From positions 1 to 24,841 of the forward strand of contig JAJIRX010000026.1 in the NCBI GenBank assembly GCA_023853785.1: a stretch of DNA of 24,841 nt. The letters are read 5' to 3'. The notes under the pieces are model-generated. The model was not told where the DNA came from and searched no databases. It saw only the letters and a program-made list of their open reading frames with translations. Origin of the DNA: Psilocybe azurescens. Lineage: Eukaryota; Basidiomycota; Agaricomycetes; Agaricales; Agrocybaceae. Shown here piece by piece: positions 1 to 11,464 of the stretch; position 1 is the stretch's first letter, and every line of letters starts with the position of its first letter. The position numbers were made by a program, and so were the translations under genes.

Positions 1-72
1 AGATTTGGCGTTTTTAAAACATTGATTCGCAATGTTAGTCATCATATATACTCATCATTTTGTTTCATCTAG

Positions 73-2159
73 AGAGGGTGTTATGGGTTTCTTCTTGCCA
101 ACCACCCTCTAGATTGCCGTCTGCGATCAGGGTGGTGAATGCGATCTTCAAGACCAGTCTATGCGCTACGGTTCGGATCGTACTCGGTTCCACGAAATTA
201 CCGGGAAGCGTGCAGTAGAAAATAAGGACATGGGACCGCTCGTCAAAACATCTATGAATCGTTGCATCCAATGTACACGTTGTGTCCGTTTCGCGAACGA
301 GGTTGCTGGAGTGGAAGAGCTAGGAACAACGGGGCGTGGGAATGACATGCAGATTGGAACATACGTAGCGAAGACGATGGACTCTGAATTGTCGGGTAAC
401 ATTGTTGACCTATGCCCCGTCGGTGCGCTGACAAGCAAACCATACGCCTACCACGCGTCCTTGGGAGCTGAAGAATACGGAGTCGGTGGATGTTATGGAT
501 GCTCTTGGGTCAAATATTCGAATCGACTCGCGGGGCCTCCAAGTCATGCGAATTCAACCCAAGACAAATGACGACGTTAATGAAGAATGGATCAGCGACA
601 AGACACGATATGCTTACGATGGGTTGAAGTTCCAGCGGTTGACCACACCCTTAGTGAAGCAAGGCGATAGATTTGTCACCACGTCATGGGAAGACGCTCT
701 CTCCGCCATTGCCAATGGTCTCGCTGCGTCTGGTGCTAAGGGCGATGAAATTCAAGCTGTCGCTGGACACTTAGCTGACACAGAGACGATGGTGGTTCTC
801 AAAGATTTCATCAACCGTCTTGGTTCGGACAACCTCGCTCTCGATCAACCTGGAGGCAATGCCGCTCCTGCCCACGGTGTCGACATCCGATCGAATTACC
901 TGTTCAACTCCACAATTCCCGGTGTTGAGCAGGCTGACGCGATTCTGCTTGTTGGCACCAACCCTCGTCATGAAGCCGCCGTCCTCAACTCCCGTATCCG
1001 AAAAAGCTGGCTGCACACCACTCTCGAAGTTGGCTTGATTGGCGAGCGGGCGGATACTGCTTATGGATACGAGTTCCTCGGCGAGAATGCAAAGGCGCTG
1101 AGCGATTTTGTTGCTGGCAAAGGACCATTCGCCCAGAAGTTCAAGAACGCGAAGCGACCCCTCATCATCGTTGGAAGTGCGCTGACAGAGCACGCGGATG
1201 GCAAGGCTATGTACAACGACCTGGCCAAATTTGTGGAGAAGAACAAGGACAAACTGATTACACCTGAATGGAATGGCTTCAGCGTTCTTCAACGGGTATG
1301 TGTTTCTTCTATTTTTGCGTTTGTGCATTCGTGACCTGACTGTTTTTTTTTTTGAATAGGTGGCTTCTCGCCCAGCTGCCTATGACATTGGCTTTGTTCC
1401 CTCAGCCAAGGCATCGAAAACAAAACCCAAGTTCATCTACCTCCTTAATGCCGACGAAATCGACCCCAAATCGATTCCTCAGGACGCCTTTGTAGTGTAT
1501 CAAGGGCATCACGGTGACCTTGGTGCTCAGCTCGCCGATGTCTGCCTTCCTGGATCAGCTTACACTGAGAAGGGCACAACCTGGATCAACACCGAGGGAC
1601 GCTCCCAAATAGGCAGGGCGGCTGTGTCTTCACCAGGAGCATCAAGAGAGGACTGGAAGATCGTCCGGTCAGTTTTATTTTCTTGAATCGTAAATTCTGT
1701 CTCTTATCTGTGTTCACTTTTTCTTTTCTTTTCAGTGCCCTTTCTGAGGTCATTGGCTCACCACTTCCTTACGACGACGTCCTCGAAGTACGGGATCGTA
1801 TGTGGGAGATCTCACCGTCTCTTGTGCGGTATGATGTCACAGAGCCCACGTCAGTTGACGTCGCTCTCGCTGGCCTGAAGACTCTCGTTGCGCAGACGAA
1901 CGGCGCCAAGGCCACTGGCACCCTCTTCGCAAACCCATCGACAACTTCTACCAGACAGATCCTATATCAAGAGCGTGAGTGTTTTGATAATCCCCTTCCT
2001 TCTGCCAGTTTGATGTAAATGAGTGGCGTTTGCTGACACCTTTTCTTTTATCTTACCCGCAGGTCCGTAACGATGGCGCAATGTACTCGTGCATTTGTAA
2101 AGGGCGAAGACTACGGCTTCAGTGATGTAGGCAAAGCCCCTCAATCTGCTTTCGCGTGA
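73..2159 (+). CDS. NDUFS1: NADH:ubiquinone oxidoreductase 75-78 kDa Fe-S subunit (complex I, NDUFS1), 5' partial, frameshifted
   Basis: This is the largest peripheral-arm subunit of mitochondrial complex I, which carries Fe-S clusters that pass electrons from the flavin towards ubiquinone. The window opens in an intron ending at 72 (tctag). The exon from 73 reads [27 protein letters not shown] (ligands of a 4Fe-4S cluster), then [16 protein letters not shown] and [17 protein letters not shown] (second 4Fe-4S cluster). The molybdopterin-oxidoreductase-like part follows ([58 protein letters not shown]). Introns are 1296-1359, 1668-1735 and 1975-2062. The last exon reads [19 protein letters not shown] and stops at 2157-2159. 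The N-terminal 2Fe-2S domain lies outside the window. The family pattern requires four indels relative to this sequence: about 86-88 (-1), 117-119 (-2), 447-453 (-2) and 1927-1930 (-1). Conservation between the breaks is high. I infer consensus error before pseudogene. Identity is certain; integrity is not. Confidence 0.96.
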
Positions 2160-2451
2160 ACTATTTGTATTTAGAGAATCCATTCATCCGACCAAAAGCT
2201 ACATTTCAATTTTTTCCTCGTTATGATTAATTTCGATACTAAAGGGATTCAAGAGAATCGTTATAAAATAAAGCATAAGAAAGCATCCAACAAATCTTGA
2301 ATCAAACATTACATTCGAAGATGGAACATAAACGGTTTGTAGTAGCAAGGTGAAACGGTCTAGAAAGTTAACCACTTTCAGAAGATAAATGTCGCAAATT
2401 GAGAGAAAAATCGAGCACGTCGACTTGGCCTCTGAAACCCTACTCCAATCA
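2160..2451. other. Convergent 3' intergenic region between NDUFS1 and the ABC transporter
   Basis: These 292 bp lie between two converging stop codons. The stretch is AT-rich and holds an AATAAA-like signal around 2265-2272 (ataaaataaagc) suitable for polyadenylation of the NDUFS1 transcript. No open frame with conserved content was seen. Confidence 0.6.
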
Positions 2452-5400
2452 TTATTTGGACTTCTTCATCTTGTCGGCGGTCTGTTTAATCTTCTTGGAA
2501 AAGAAAGCCAGCCCTCTGTGAGACCGAACTCGTACAAGATATGTCAGCAAGTAAACAAGGAACAACTAGTGAGACGACTGCGTTCAGCGTGCTAATTCTT
2601 TTCAGAACGTCGCAGAACGTACGTTGAACAAGATGTATGCGCAGAAAATACCAAAGTCGCGCCAATGATGACGATAGAAGATATTGAATGTTGGACCCAT
2701 CCACTCGTCTGTCGTTCTGCTCGGACAGAATCGGCACCCGGAAGAAGCGTCGGAATTAGTGAGATAACCTCCTCGACTGGATATATATTGGGCCATGAAT
2801 TGGCCACAAGTCTGTCCGGAAGGAGGCTGGAGGGTGAGATACTCCTTCTCGGAGCAGTTTATTAGTTGACCTCCCACAGCTGAAAAATTGCATCAGTAGA
2901 CGTTGTCAAGAGGTTGATAGAATCATACCTTGGCCCAGGATTGCTTCGATCAAATATGTGTAAGGAGAAACATGGTACATCCACCTCCACCATCCTAACT
3001 GAGCAAATGGCTGAACGACTCCATCGCTATTCAAAAACGAGACCAATTGAACAGCCTATACGAGCCAGATGAGAATAATGGCTACTTACAACGTGAAGAC
3101 GAAAGCAAACATGAACGAGTACATGAGTCCGGCGATCTCGGCAGTGGGGCTCATGGACGCAATGGCCAATGCAGCAGCGGTGTAGTAGATAGGGAAGCAA
3201 ACCCCGTACATAAGATATGTGAATCCGCCCCTGGAGCTTTCAAAGCCGACAGTCCAGTACCAGCAAAAGAAGAACAGTGTCGCGCCCAAGATATTCCAAG
3301 GAAGTTCTAGTGCCACTTGCGAGGTAGTCAAAGCAGACCAGTGGTACATTTTACTGGAACGCTCTCGAATTTCATAAATATTCCGCATCTTAATCGGACC
3401 ATAAGCAAAAAGACACTTCCGAACCTGAGGGTGCACACCTTGATATACGGGACATGAAGCTGGCTACCCAAAGGCGCGCTCTGAAGACGTAAGGTTAACT
3501 AGTATACGCAGGTTTGCAATCCGCAAGACCTACAAGAATGGTTCCCATAAAAATGGCCTGAGAAAGACATCAACACGATTATGACGCAGGCAAGACAATA
3601 AACCATACAAAAAGTTTGTTTTGATTCCCTTGGATAGAATCTTTAGATTTGAAGAAGGTGAATCCTATGAAAAGCCCTCCGATGATATTTAGGCTGATTT
3701 TCGACATAAGATATGTTGGGTCGCGCCAGTAGGCTAAATGCTGTCGCATGATAAGTATTCGAGTTTGATAAAGCCATGGCGTAGCAAACTGTGATTGGAG
3801 GGTTTCGCCAACAGGTGGATGTTTGCGTCCTTCCTCGTGAATGTGATCAATGTCTTTCTTCAGGGCTCCGGACTCGGTGGAACGAAGCCAAACATCGTGC
3901 CAGTCTCTATCGCTAACGGCGGTTGCACCTGCTCCTATCACATCTAACATATACTCGGCTCTGCAGGACCAGTTTCAACAACAGCAAGTATCAGAGTTTC
4001 AAATTTATACTGACGGATTTTCACCTGGAGAGCATTTTCGTGCACCGCCTGTCTCAAAATAATTGATGATGGTCTGTGCATCCGGCCCGACGTCTCCGAA
4101 GTAGACTGTTTGCCCTCCTTTGCGGAGCAGCAGCAAACGATCGAAAACCTAAAATTTAGTCAAAACATGGCTAAGTACCAGGAAACTTCTGTCAAACATA
4201 CGGAGAAAAGTTCGGCTGATGGCTGAACGAACTGTTAGCATATGTTGTTAGATGGAAGGCGAAAAGGGTGACCTGATGGATACTGAAGATGAACATGGTC
4301 AGTCAATGCAACTTATTGCCAAACGATCGACTAACGTGCACAGTATAGCTTGACCATTATCGGCCAAAGAACGAAGGAATGCCATGATAGCCCATGCACT
4401 TTGCGAGTCCAGGCCAGATGTGGGCTCATCGAGGAAAAGTAAAAGTTGAGGCTAGGGAAAAGAATTAATGGGGTTACACGTATTGTTCACATCAATATAC
4501 CTTTGCAGCCAGTTCCACGCCTATAGTCGTTCGTTTTTCTGTTCGACGCCAAGAGAGCCTACCATGGCATCAGCAAATGCCTCAAGACCGCACATATGAA
4601 GACATTTTTCCGCGCTGATGATTCAAATTTAGAAATTATGAAAGCGAAGGCGGGTATAAGCTCAAGGACGTACTATGCATCCTTTTCAGAAATTGCCACT
4701 GACGACGGTTGACGTAGTCGAGTAGAGAGTTTAAGTGCTTCTCTAACAGTAGTCATCGGCACGTGTGTATCCATTTGTTGACAGTACCCTGTTTGCGCTT
4801 GAAAATCGATAGGGAGTTTCTGTCCGTTGAAGAAGCGGTCACCCGTAACGACACCAGTGTCCTCTCGTTCGGCGAGGACATTAAGAAGAGTGGTCTTTGA
4901 AATGAGACGAGATGAGCAATATAATCCCAAATAAGTAACAAAATGGACAAATACTTTGCCAGCACCAGACTCTCCCATCAAAGCGGTCAACTTTCCGGGG
5001 CTACATACCCAGATACATCGTCCAACAAAAGGCGGCTTTCTCCAGAGACCATGACGGTGTAGTTGATATGTTGCCACGAGAAGGTATTGACCATCTTCGG
5101 TTGATCATGCATTGCATTCTTGGACTTCTCGGCCTCTTCGGAAGTTGTTTCTTCTGAGCCTCTGGCCGGAGCAGCAGCCCTGCCTTTCTCTTCGTCGCCG
5201 CCCACTTCAGCTTCAGCTTCTTTCAGGACTTGAGCTTTCGACCCTCTTTTGAACATCAGAACCGAGCTATCTCCTCCATGGCCAGTGTTGTATTCAGAGA
5301 AGACGAGATACCAGAGCAGGAAGAAGATGCCAAACGCGATGACAATACCAAAGTTCTAGGTGGCATTCAGCATTTCTCAAAAGCTTGACTGAAAGCAGAA

Positions 5401-8311
5401 TCTCGTACCCGCCATAGATGTTTGTAAGAATATCCAAACGATAGATCTAGATAGACAGGGCCGTCTACCCTGGCCTCGCCAGGTTGAGAGCCAATAACGG
5501 TACAAACTTGGTTGCTCAACGAAATGCCTTCATAGCCTGGCCCCGATGGAACAAGGGTTGAACAAATACCATCGAGGGTGTGAAATTCGTTTACTATAAT
5601 GCCTTCAAACGCATAGAATACGGGCTTGGGGAAAGATCAATTCAACTACAACTTAAAAGAAGAGGTATGAAACGCACATTGATGTACGAAATCCAGCGCA
5701 GAGCACCTATCATACTAGGTCGTGGTATCTGATAGCCGGTATAGAGAGACAACGCTAAGAGAAGAACTCCTGCCACAGCTTGCGCCGGTGCCTCTTTGGG
5801 AAAAGCAGAAGCTAATCCTCGAAAAAATGCCTTCATTGCAAGAGCTACGACAAGAACAAATACAAAGAAAATGCTGCGAATCCAACCAATCAGCAAGCTG
5901 AAAACAGAATCTGCAATAGAGGTACGCACAAGAATTGAGAGGCTGTTTGTTGGAGCTTGACGATGAAGTAAATGATGATCGAGTATAAGATTATGGTGGC
6001 CAGCGTGAAAGGGATATCCACCAAGGTCATGGCTAGTGATTCCACCATCGGATGATACATTGCTGCTTTTTTGTGACGAAGGATGATAGGACGTTGGGCA
6101 AAAAGGGCAGGAATCTCCGACATGCTGAATAAAGCAGGAACAAAGACAGCACTGTTCGAAATTGCAGTGAGCTGTTGTTCTTACAAAAGAAGACACGAAC
6201 AGGCCTCACAAGAATAAAACACCACCACGAGAGAAATAAGCCGATGTGGCGTCAGGAATCTTGACGAAAGTAGTGCCAACGATTATGGCTTGCAACACGA
6301 AGGACCTTTGATGATTGAGTTAGAGGAAAAAGCGCGTTAATAAGATAGCACTGACGTAGTAGATAGAGCTTGGGCAGTGTAATTGCCTTTCATAATTTGC
6401 ATGCGACGAACCATGACGATCCTGACTTGCATTGGTATGGATATAGTATACGGACTCTGAGATGAAAAGGGTTAACTATAAACAATCGAAAGGCCGAGAT
6501 GAACCAAAGTACCTTGCGACGAGTATGCTGTGCATGCTCGGCCTTCTGCACTTGCTTTGAAGGCATTGACAATTTCCTTCTTGCTGACGTTATCTCTTTT
6601 GTATTCCTCGATGTCCCTTTGATTGATCTTTCTAATGTCAGAGTTTTTGTAATGTTCTTCGAATTCCTGGGAAGTTTGTGGTATTGGCCGACCTCTGTAC
6701 TCTGTGGGCCTGGTGTCGTTCTCTTTGCTGACCATGGTCCTCCCAAGTGGGTCGGTCACAGCAACAAGAAAATCCGGTGTAGTCTGTCGGTTAGCAGGAA
6801 CGTAGCCCATGTTGATAAAGTATTGCCGAGCAAGGTTGGCAGGTCCAAAATATGCCATTCTTCCTTCATATATCAGGCAGACCTTATCGAAAATCTCAAA
6901 TAGAGATTCTCCTGCTTGATATATGGACACAATGGTCGAATCTTTGACGAGGTCGGTCGCAATGCGTAGAGCACGAGTAAATTCGAGAGCTGTACTGGAA
7001 TCCAGGCCGCGAGTAGAGCTTCAATCAAGCAGATGATTGTCAAAATTGTACGGAAGGTAGATTAAAGAAAGTTGGACTCACTTGTCCCACGACGTGATAA
7101 GACTTCTAGTGGCAAGAGTCTCGCTAATTCTGAGATATAATCAGTATCCAAGGGTAACACAACGTCCTGAATCGCTTACGAAACGCGTTTTTCTCGCCTC
7201 CACTGACTCCACGGATAGAAGCATCGCCAACTTGTGTATGTTCGACGTGTTTGAGGCCAAACAATGTGGATAGAACATTCAAAAATTCATAAATATAGTC
7301 ATTTCTCGACTGATGCGCAATACGGGACTGAGGTGCGCGAGTGCTAGCAGCAAAATGGATTGTCTGAGCGACGGTAAGTGTAGGAAAATGCAAATCGTCT
7401 TCAGGGCAATATTGAACATCCCCGCGATAAGTCTTCTCTATTTGCTGTGGTGTAAGCGAGTCGTAATGTACTTCGCCTTCGACCGAGTGGAACTCTGTGC
7501 GCTGATTCGCGAGGACTTTGAGGAATGTGCTACAACCTGAACCTGGACGGCCAAGGACCACTGGAAACTAGTCAACGTCGCTTTACACTAATTGAAAAAG
7601 GAAGACCCACATAGCATTTCACCCGGACGTACAACTCCTTCGAATCCGGCTATGATATCTCTCAAAGCGGGATGGCGTGCAGCTATTATGCCTTTGACAA
7701 TATTCAGGGGGTTAAGAAGACTTCCTAAAGTTGGCTGCATGCTCGCTGACGATCCCAGTCCCACAACCCGAAGATTCTCGAAAGACACACCCAGCTGCCG
7801 CTGTTTTATTTCTGCTTCATCTTTCCTGAATGAACGAGAATATAAATCAGAAGGATGTTCAGATACCAAATTGGAAAGAAACTCACTTTTTCATATATTC
7901 CGCTAAAACTTTCTCAAAATCGAAACGCTCCTGCTCTCCCTGTTCGCCTACAACACCGCCAAGAGTGGCATCGGAGCTCACGGATGCGGCATGCACAGAA
8001 CTAGCCCTTGAGCGGACACTGGGCTCAGTCGTCTGGCTCAAGGTCCTGTAGAGCCTATGAACTCCTTCGGGATCAAAATGGTCGAAAGGCACATGAGAAT
8101 GTGGGTTTCTCAGAACGTCCGGCCTCACTACTCCGTGCACAATCGGGGGTGGAGCTTGAAACGATAACGACCGTATTTCTTGTTCCTGCCTCTCCGCAGA
8201 CAGACTAGAAGCGACCGGTGTAACATGGGTCGTTGTCATCGGTGATTTGGATTCTTCTACTTGATGAGTCTCTGGTGGGTGAGCAGAAGGGTCGTCGGAA
8301 GTGGTGCCCAT
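2452..8311 (-). CDS. Full-size PDR-type ABC transporter (ABCG, Pdr5/Cdr1-like), many introns, frameshifted
   Basis: This is a plasma-membrane ATP-driven efflux pump of the fungal pleiotropic drug resistance family, with the reverse layout NBD1-TMD1-NBD2-TMD2 and roughly 1,480 residues. The start at 8311 gives [17 protein letters not shown] and a Ser/Thr-rich N-terminus. NBD1 has Walker [18 protein letters not shown], signature VSGGEKKR (broken here) and the fungal degenerate Walker [16 protein letters not shown]1 includes [29 protein letters not shown] and [22 protein letters not shown]2 has GESGAGKTTLLN, the degenerate signature [17 protein letters not shown] (broken here), [18 protein letters not shown], the H-loop IHQPSAELF and [12 protein letters not shown]2 includes [18 protein letters not shown] and ends in a Lys-rich tail, stop 2452-2454. 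There are at least 14 introns of about 50-60 nt, for example 7826-7886, 7561-7610, 7130-7179, 7019-7081, 6457-6512, 4283-4335 and 4223-4272. A 10-nt exon sits at 4273-4282. Frame breaks lie at 7188-7192, about 6541-6550, 4995-5000 and 4534-4538. The substrate is unknown; xenobiotic or lipid efflux is typical of the family. Confidence 0.96.
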
Positions 8312-9318
8312 GGGAGAGAGGTGAACGCCTACTCAGAGAGGTGGTCAATATAGTCCGACAGTAAGTCAGGCCAGGCCTGCGTCAACTGCCCGAAGCCAGG
8401 CTCGATTCAGTCAACGGATCGAAGCTAGACATTTAGTACTCCCCCCCGCCATGACATCAGTCTTTCCTGCGCCAAGTGACAGGGTAAGTGGCGGTCACTT
8501 TTGATGAGGTGGAGTAATATAGCGAGCTCCAGATAGATATATTCCGTGACTTTGGCACCTGTATTGGCAGGATAGCGAAGGAAAAGCAAGATTAGGATGC
8601 TAATCGACTGATAACTCTTATGACGAATATCCGGATGCTATGAAGCGAGAAATAAAGTTTCGGAAAGCGTTAAGCGTCGCGGAGATCATCCAGGTAAGCA
8701 ACTTTTGTCCACTGTTTGACCTTTACCCATTCAATTCTTTAGATTTAAGTTTATTACAGGGAGGAATAGGATGTCTAGACTCACAAATCGCGAAATGGTT
8801 GAGAAAAGGATTATCTTCCTCTTCCCGTCATCGCGCAATTTCTTGACATTTCCATCTGGTTTGTTCAGTTTCGGGACAATTTCAGCTTTTCATGATAACT
8901 TCGTTTTGTGATAACAAAACTTCGATTGATAAGGTAGAGAACTATATGGAATAAGGGCCATATCGTAAGCTAAAAGTTCATAGCAGTTGCATAAGCCGCA
9001 ACAAGCCTGTCACGAGCCTTGCCTCAGAACTATTTAAGCGGAGCTGTGAATTTTCAATGTCGCTCAGAATATAGCCGAACGGCTCAACTGGGCTCATGTT
9101 GGAGTTCGATTGGGACGTTCTGAGTTCAGTTCGGATTCTGAACGGATATTATACAGGACCAGTGTTTTTTCTCCGAAACTTGATTAAGAGCATCTTTAGA
9201 AATACACATCTACTTACTACTTCTGCATCCTCCCATATAACGATATACAACTTCCTATATGCCGAAAAGTCCATCAAGTTCCACCGCCTCTCGATTAGGT
9301 CCGAGCCATAACACGCAT
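8312..9318. promoter_or_regulatory. Upstream region of the ABC transporter gene / downstream of the MINDY gene
   Basis: This is about 1 kb without a defensible gene. It should contain the transporter promoter, read leftwards, and the MINDY 3' end. An imperfectly spaced inverted repeat (AAGTGAC at 8474-8480, GTCACTT at 8494-8500) lies about 165-190 bp upstream of the transporter ATG. A short ATG frame at 8640 followed by a GTAAGC...TTTAG intron-like segment exists, but no conserved protein is visible. Confidence 0.4.
8474..8500. repeat. Short inverted repeat upstream of the ABC transporter
   Basis: Seven-base arms AAGTGAC and GTCACTT are separated by 13 bases, upstream of the transporter start. 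The symmetry is seen directly. A role as a regulator-binding site is only a guess. Confidence 0.3.
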
Positions 9319-11058
9319 CTACATAATTACGCAGTCTCCTTTCTTTTTCTTCTCCTTCTTCTCCTTCTTTTCTCTAATAGCACCGGCTTGCTGTGCACCT
9401 TGCTGTCTTTGCTGCTCCCGTTGTTGCTGTTCATACAAATATGATTCGTGTTCCCGACGCGCCATCTGCTCTTCTTCTGCCTGAAGTTGGCGTGCCAGCG
9501 CAAGACTTTGTGGATATATCATCAGCGGCATCCGCAAAGCACAGAGAAGAGACTTACTCATTAGGGTCGACGACTCCTGTATACTGATCCTGGAGGGCTT
9601 CGGCTGCACGCAGCGCTTCTTCCGCTGTTTGTCCGGCGAAGTCTCCACCTGCAGGACTCGATTTGACGAAGTCGGAATCGACGAAGGTCGACCATCCGCC
9701 GTCGACATCCTCAAGGCGCTCCCACACGACAGAAGGCTCGTTCAGGAAGACTTGATCGGTGACAAGGGTATAGAGGGCGGAATCTTGTTCTTGTTCAGGA
9801 GCATCGGAGGAGGAAGCGGGGGCAAGGAATTGGGAGGAAGATGAGCCCGCGATCGCTGATGAGTTGTTCGAGTTGGCGGATGGTGAGTGCTTATAGAGGA
9901 CGGAAAGATGGGAGTTTCGGAAGAGGGCGCAGGGTGTATTTGCGGGTAAGGACTTTGCTAAGTGGAACAGTCCGTGGTATGTTAGCTGTGATTGTGTCGA
10001 GTCGAGGAAGCGGCGAACGACGGTGGCTAAAAAGGTGTAAGCTCAGTAAGCTCAAAGTGAAGCGTACTGCAGCCCCCATCGCTGTTTAAAATCAACTAGT
10101 ATATCAAATAGGACTCATGTAAAAGGCCCTGTTTCTTGTCAAACATACATTAAATGTCTTTATATAGACATTTTAATCGTTGTTTGAAAAGAAACAGTGA
10201 AATTTTTACAGAAGATCTTTTGAAAGCCGTGTTGACTTCAACAGGTGATCACGCCTGTAGTGACGGCCAAGGCCATCTTACCGTCTTGGACCTTTTGCAG
10301 TTCCTCTGTTGTCCATTCACGATTTGGACTTGCCGGGTCGTTCGGTCCACTCGGGTTCGAAGAGGCAGTGTCGTCTACTACAAATCTTCCATTTGTCAGA
10401 TGGTCGACCTCAGCAATGAGTGCTACTGCGGTATCATAGTCCTGAATCCGCTTGAGCACAGGTGCTTCGCTGCTGTCTGGGTCGACGAGCCAGCCATGAA
10501 GAAGGGAGATGTTAACCTGCTCGAACAGTTTGAGCTCGCCGCCTGCTGCCCCTGAAGGATGGAAGGAGTCCGCAGCAGTGAACACAGGATTCAAATCCAT
10601 CCCTCCTACAATAGTGATGTTAATAGTCTTGTACAGGAGTGACCAATGGACGCACTTTGTGTATAAGGCATGATGGATAGAGCAGCAGATACATCGACGT
10701 CAGGAGACGTGGTAAGGAGGTATTCAGCGACTAGCTGCGATAGGAACTCGTAGGACACGTTCTGACGTGTACGAGGCAGGATTTCGATGTTACCTCGTAA
10801 AATGAGGATGTTGCCTGTTCAAAAAGCTTAGTGTCTTTCATGGTTAGTAAATTAAGACCATGAGGCTCACAAATGGCTATGAAAGAACATGGTCTGCCAA
10901 TGAATTACGTTCAGGGGTCATAGTTGTGCTATAAATTGACATACTCACCCATTAAAGTTCTGCGTGATTATTCTTAAGTCTCGGCCGTTGAACTTGATGT
11001 CCTTCAGATGCCAGACCTCCGCCAAAGAGGATTGGAGTGTAGATGATTCATAGGACAT
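9319..11058 (-). CDS. MINDY-family deubiquitinase (DUF544; MINDY-1 / yeast Miy1-like) with MIU motif and CaaX box
   Basis: The family consists of cysteine peptidases that trim K48-linked polyubiquitin. Six exons join without any frame error: 10949-11058, 10871-10893, 10656-10814, 10282-10605, 9558-10026 and 9319-9505 (423 aa). The N-terminus reads VWHLKDIKFNGRDLRIITQN. The catalytic motif QNFNGPCSFIAICN is spliced together from three exons, with the nucleophile Cys in the 23-nt second exon. Further family blocks are LPRTRQNVSYEFL, GGELKLFEQVNISLLHGWLV, STQSQLTYHGLF, LFRNSHLSVLYK (catalytic His) and LVTDQVFLNEPSVVWE. A motif-interacting-with-ubiquitin follows (LALARQLQAEEEQ), then a Gln/Arg-rich tail, a Lys/Glu-rich polybasic run and the terminus CVIM. 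CVIM fits a CaaX farnesylation signal, so I infer membrane anchoring. The start is the first ATG before the conserved block. The gene is divergent from the RING gene at 11465. Confidence 0.93.
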
Positions 11059-11464
11059 TAAATTGAGGGCAGAGAGAGACAAGAGAGATTATATTTGAAC
11101 GGGGTAGCCGAGAGCAAGCGCGGCCACCAGTGGGCAACGTTGCACTGCGCGCGCTGCCGGCCTGGTCACGTGTATGTATATAGGGACTGCGCAAATACTC
11201 AGACTTAACTTGAACTACGCAAGCCTGTGCTCATTGCTCACTCTCGGTACCTTATCAGTACCTGTGCTCACTCAGCTGTTGGCGAAATCGTGGGTTTACT
11301 CTTTGTGCCACTTATAACCGATTGGCAGTTGGATAACATACGGCTATATCACCATTTTGACATTGCTCTGATTATTCTCATTTGTCTGCAAAGGACGTGC
11401 AAATCAGTATCTTTGTAGCCTTTGACCGCCCTCAAAGCCATCTTATGCAACATACTCCCCATAA
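11059..11464. promoter_or_regulatory. Divergent promoter region between the MINDY DUB and the RING gene
   Basis: These 406 bp lie between two divergent start codons. They hold a GC-rich block (about 11119-11165) including the 10-bp palindrome gcaacgttgc, an E-box CACGTG at 11167-11172 and a TATA-like tatatag just after it. The right end (from 11419) is homologous to the downstream exon at 11693, so part of it is probably former coding sequence now acting as 5' UTR. Shared regulation is inferred from geometry only. Confidence 0.5.

Noticed and set aside
7180..7200. Programmed -1 ribosomal frameshifting at G-AAA-AAC in both NBD signatures of the ABC gene
   Set aside because: The heptamer lacks the sixth A of the classic A-AAA-AAC site, no downstream structure is evident, an intron follows almost at once at the first site, and other breaks in the same gene have no slippery sequence. 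Loss of one A from an A6 run is simpler.
8640..8846. Small ATG frame with an intron-like GTAAGC...TTTAG segment upstream of the ABC gene
   Set aside because: No conserved motif, no clear second exon, and short frames of this size are expected by chance.
9105..9130. tRNA-like GTTCGATT segment
   Set aside because: No matching acceptor stem, anticodon loop or D-arm could be built around it.
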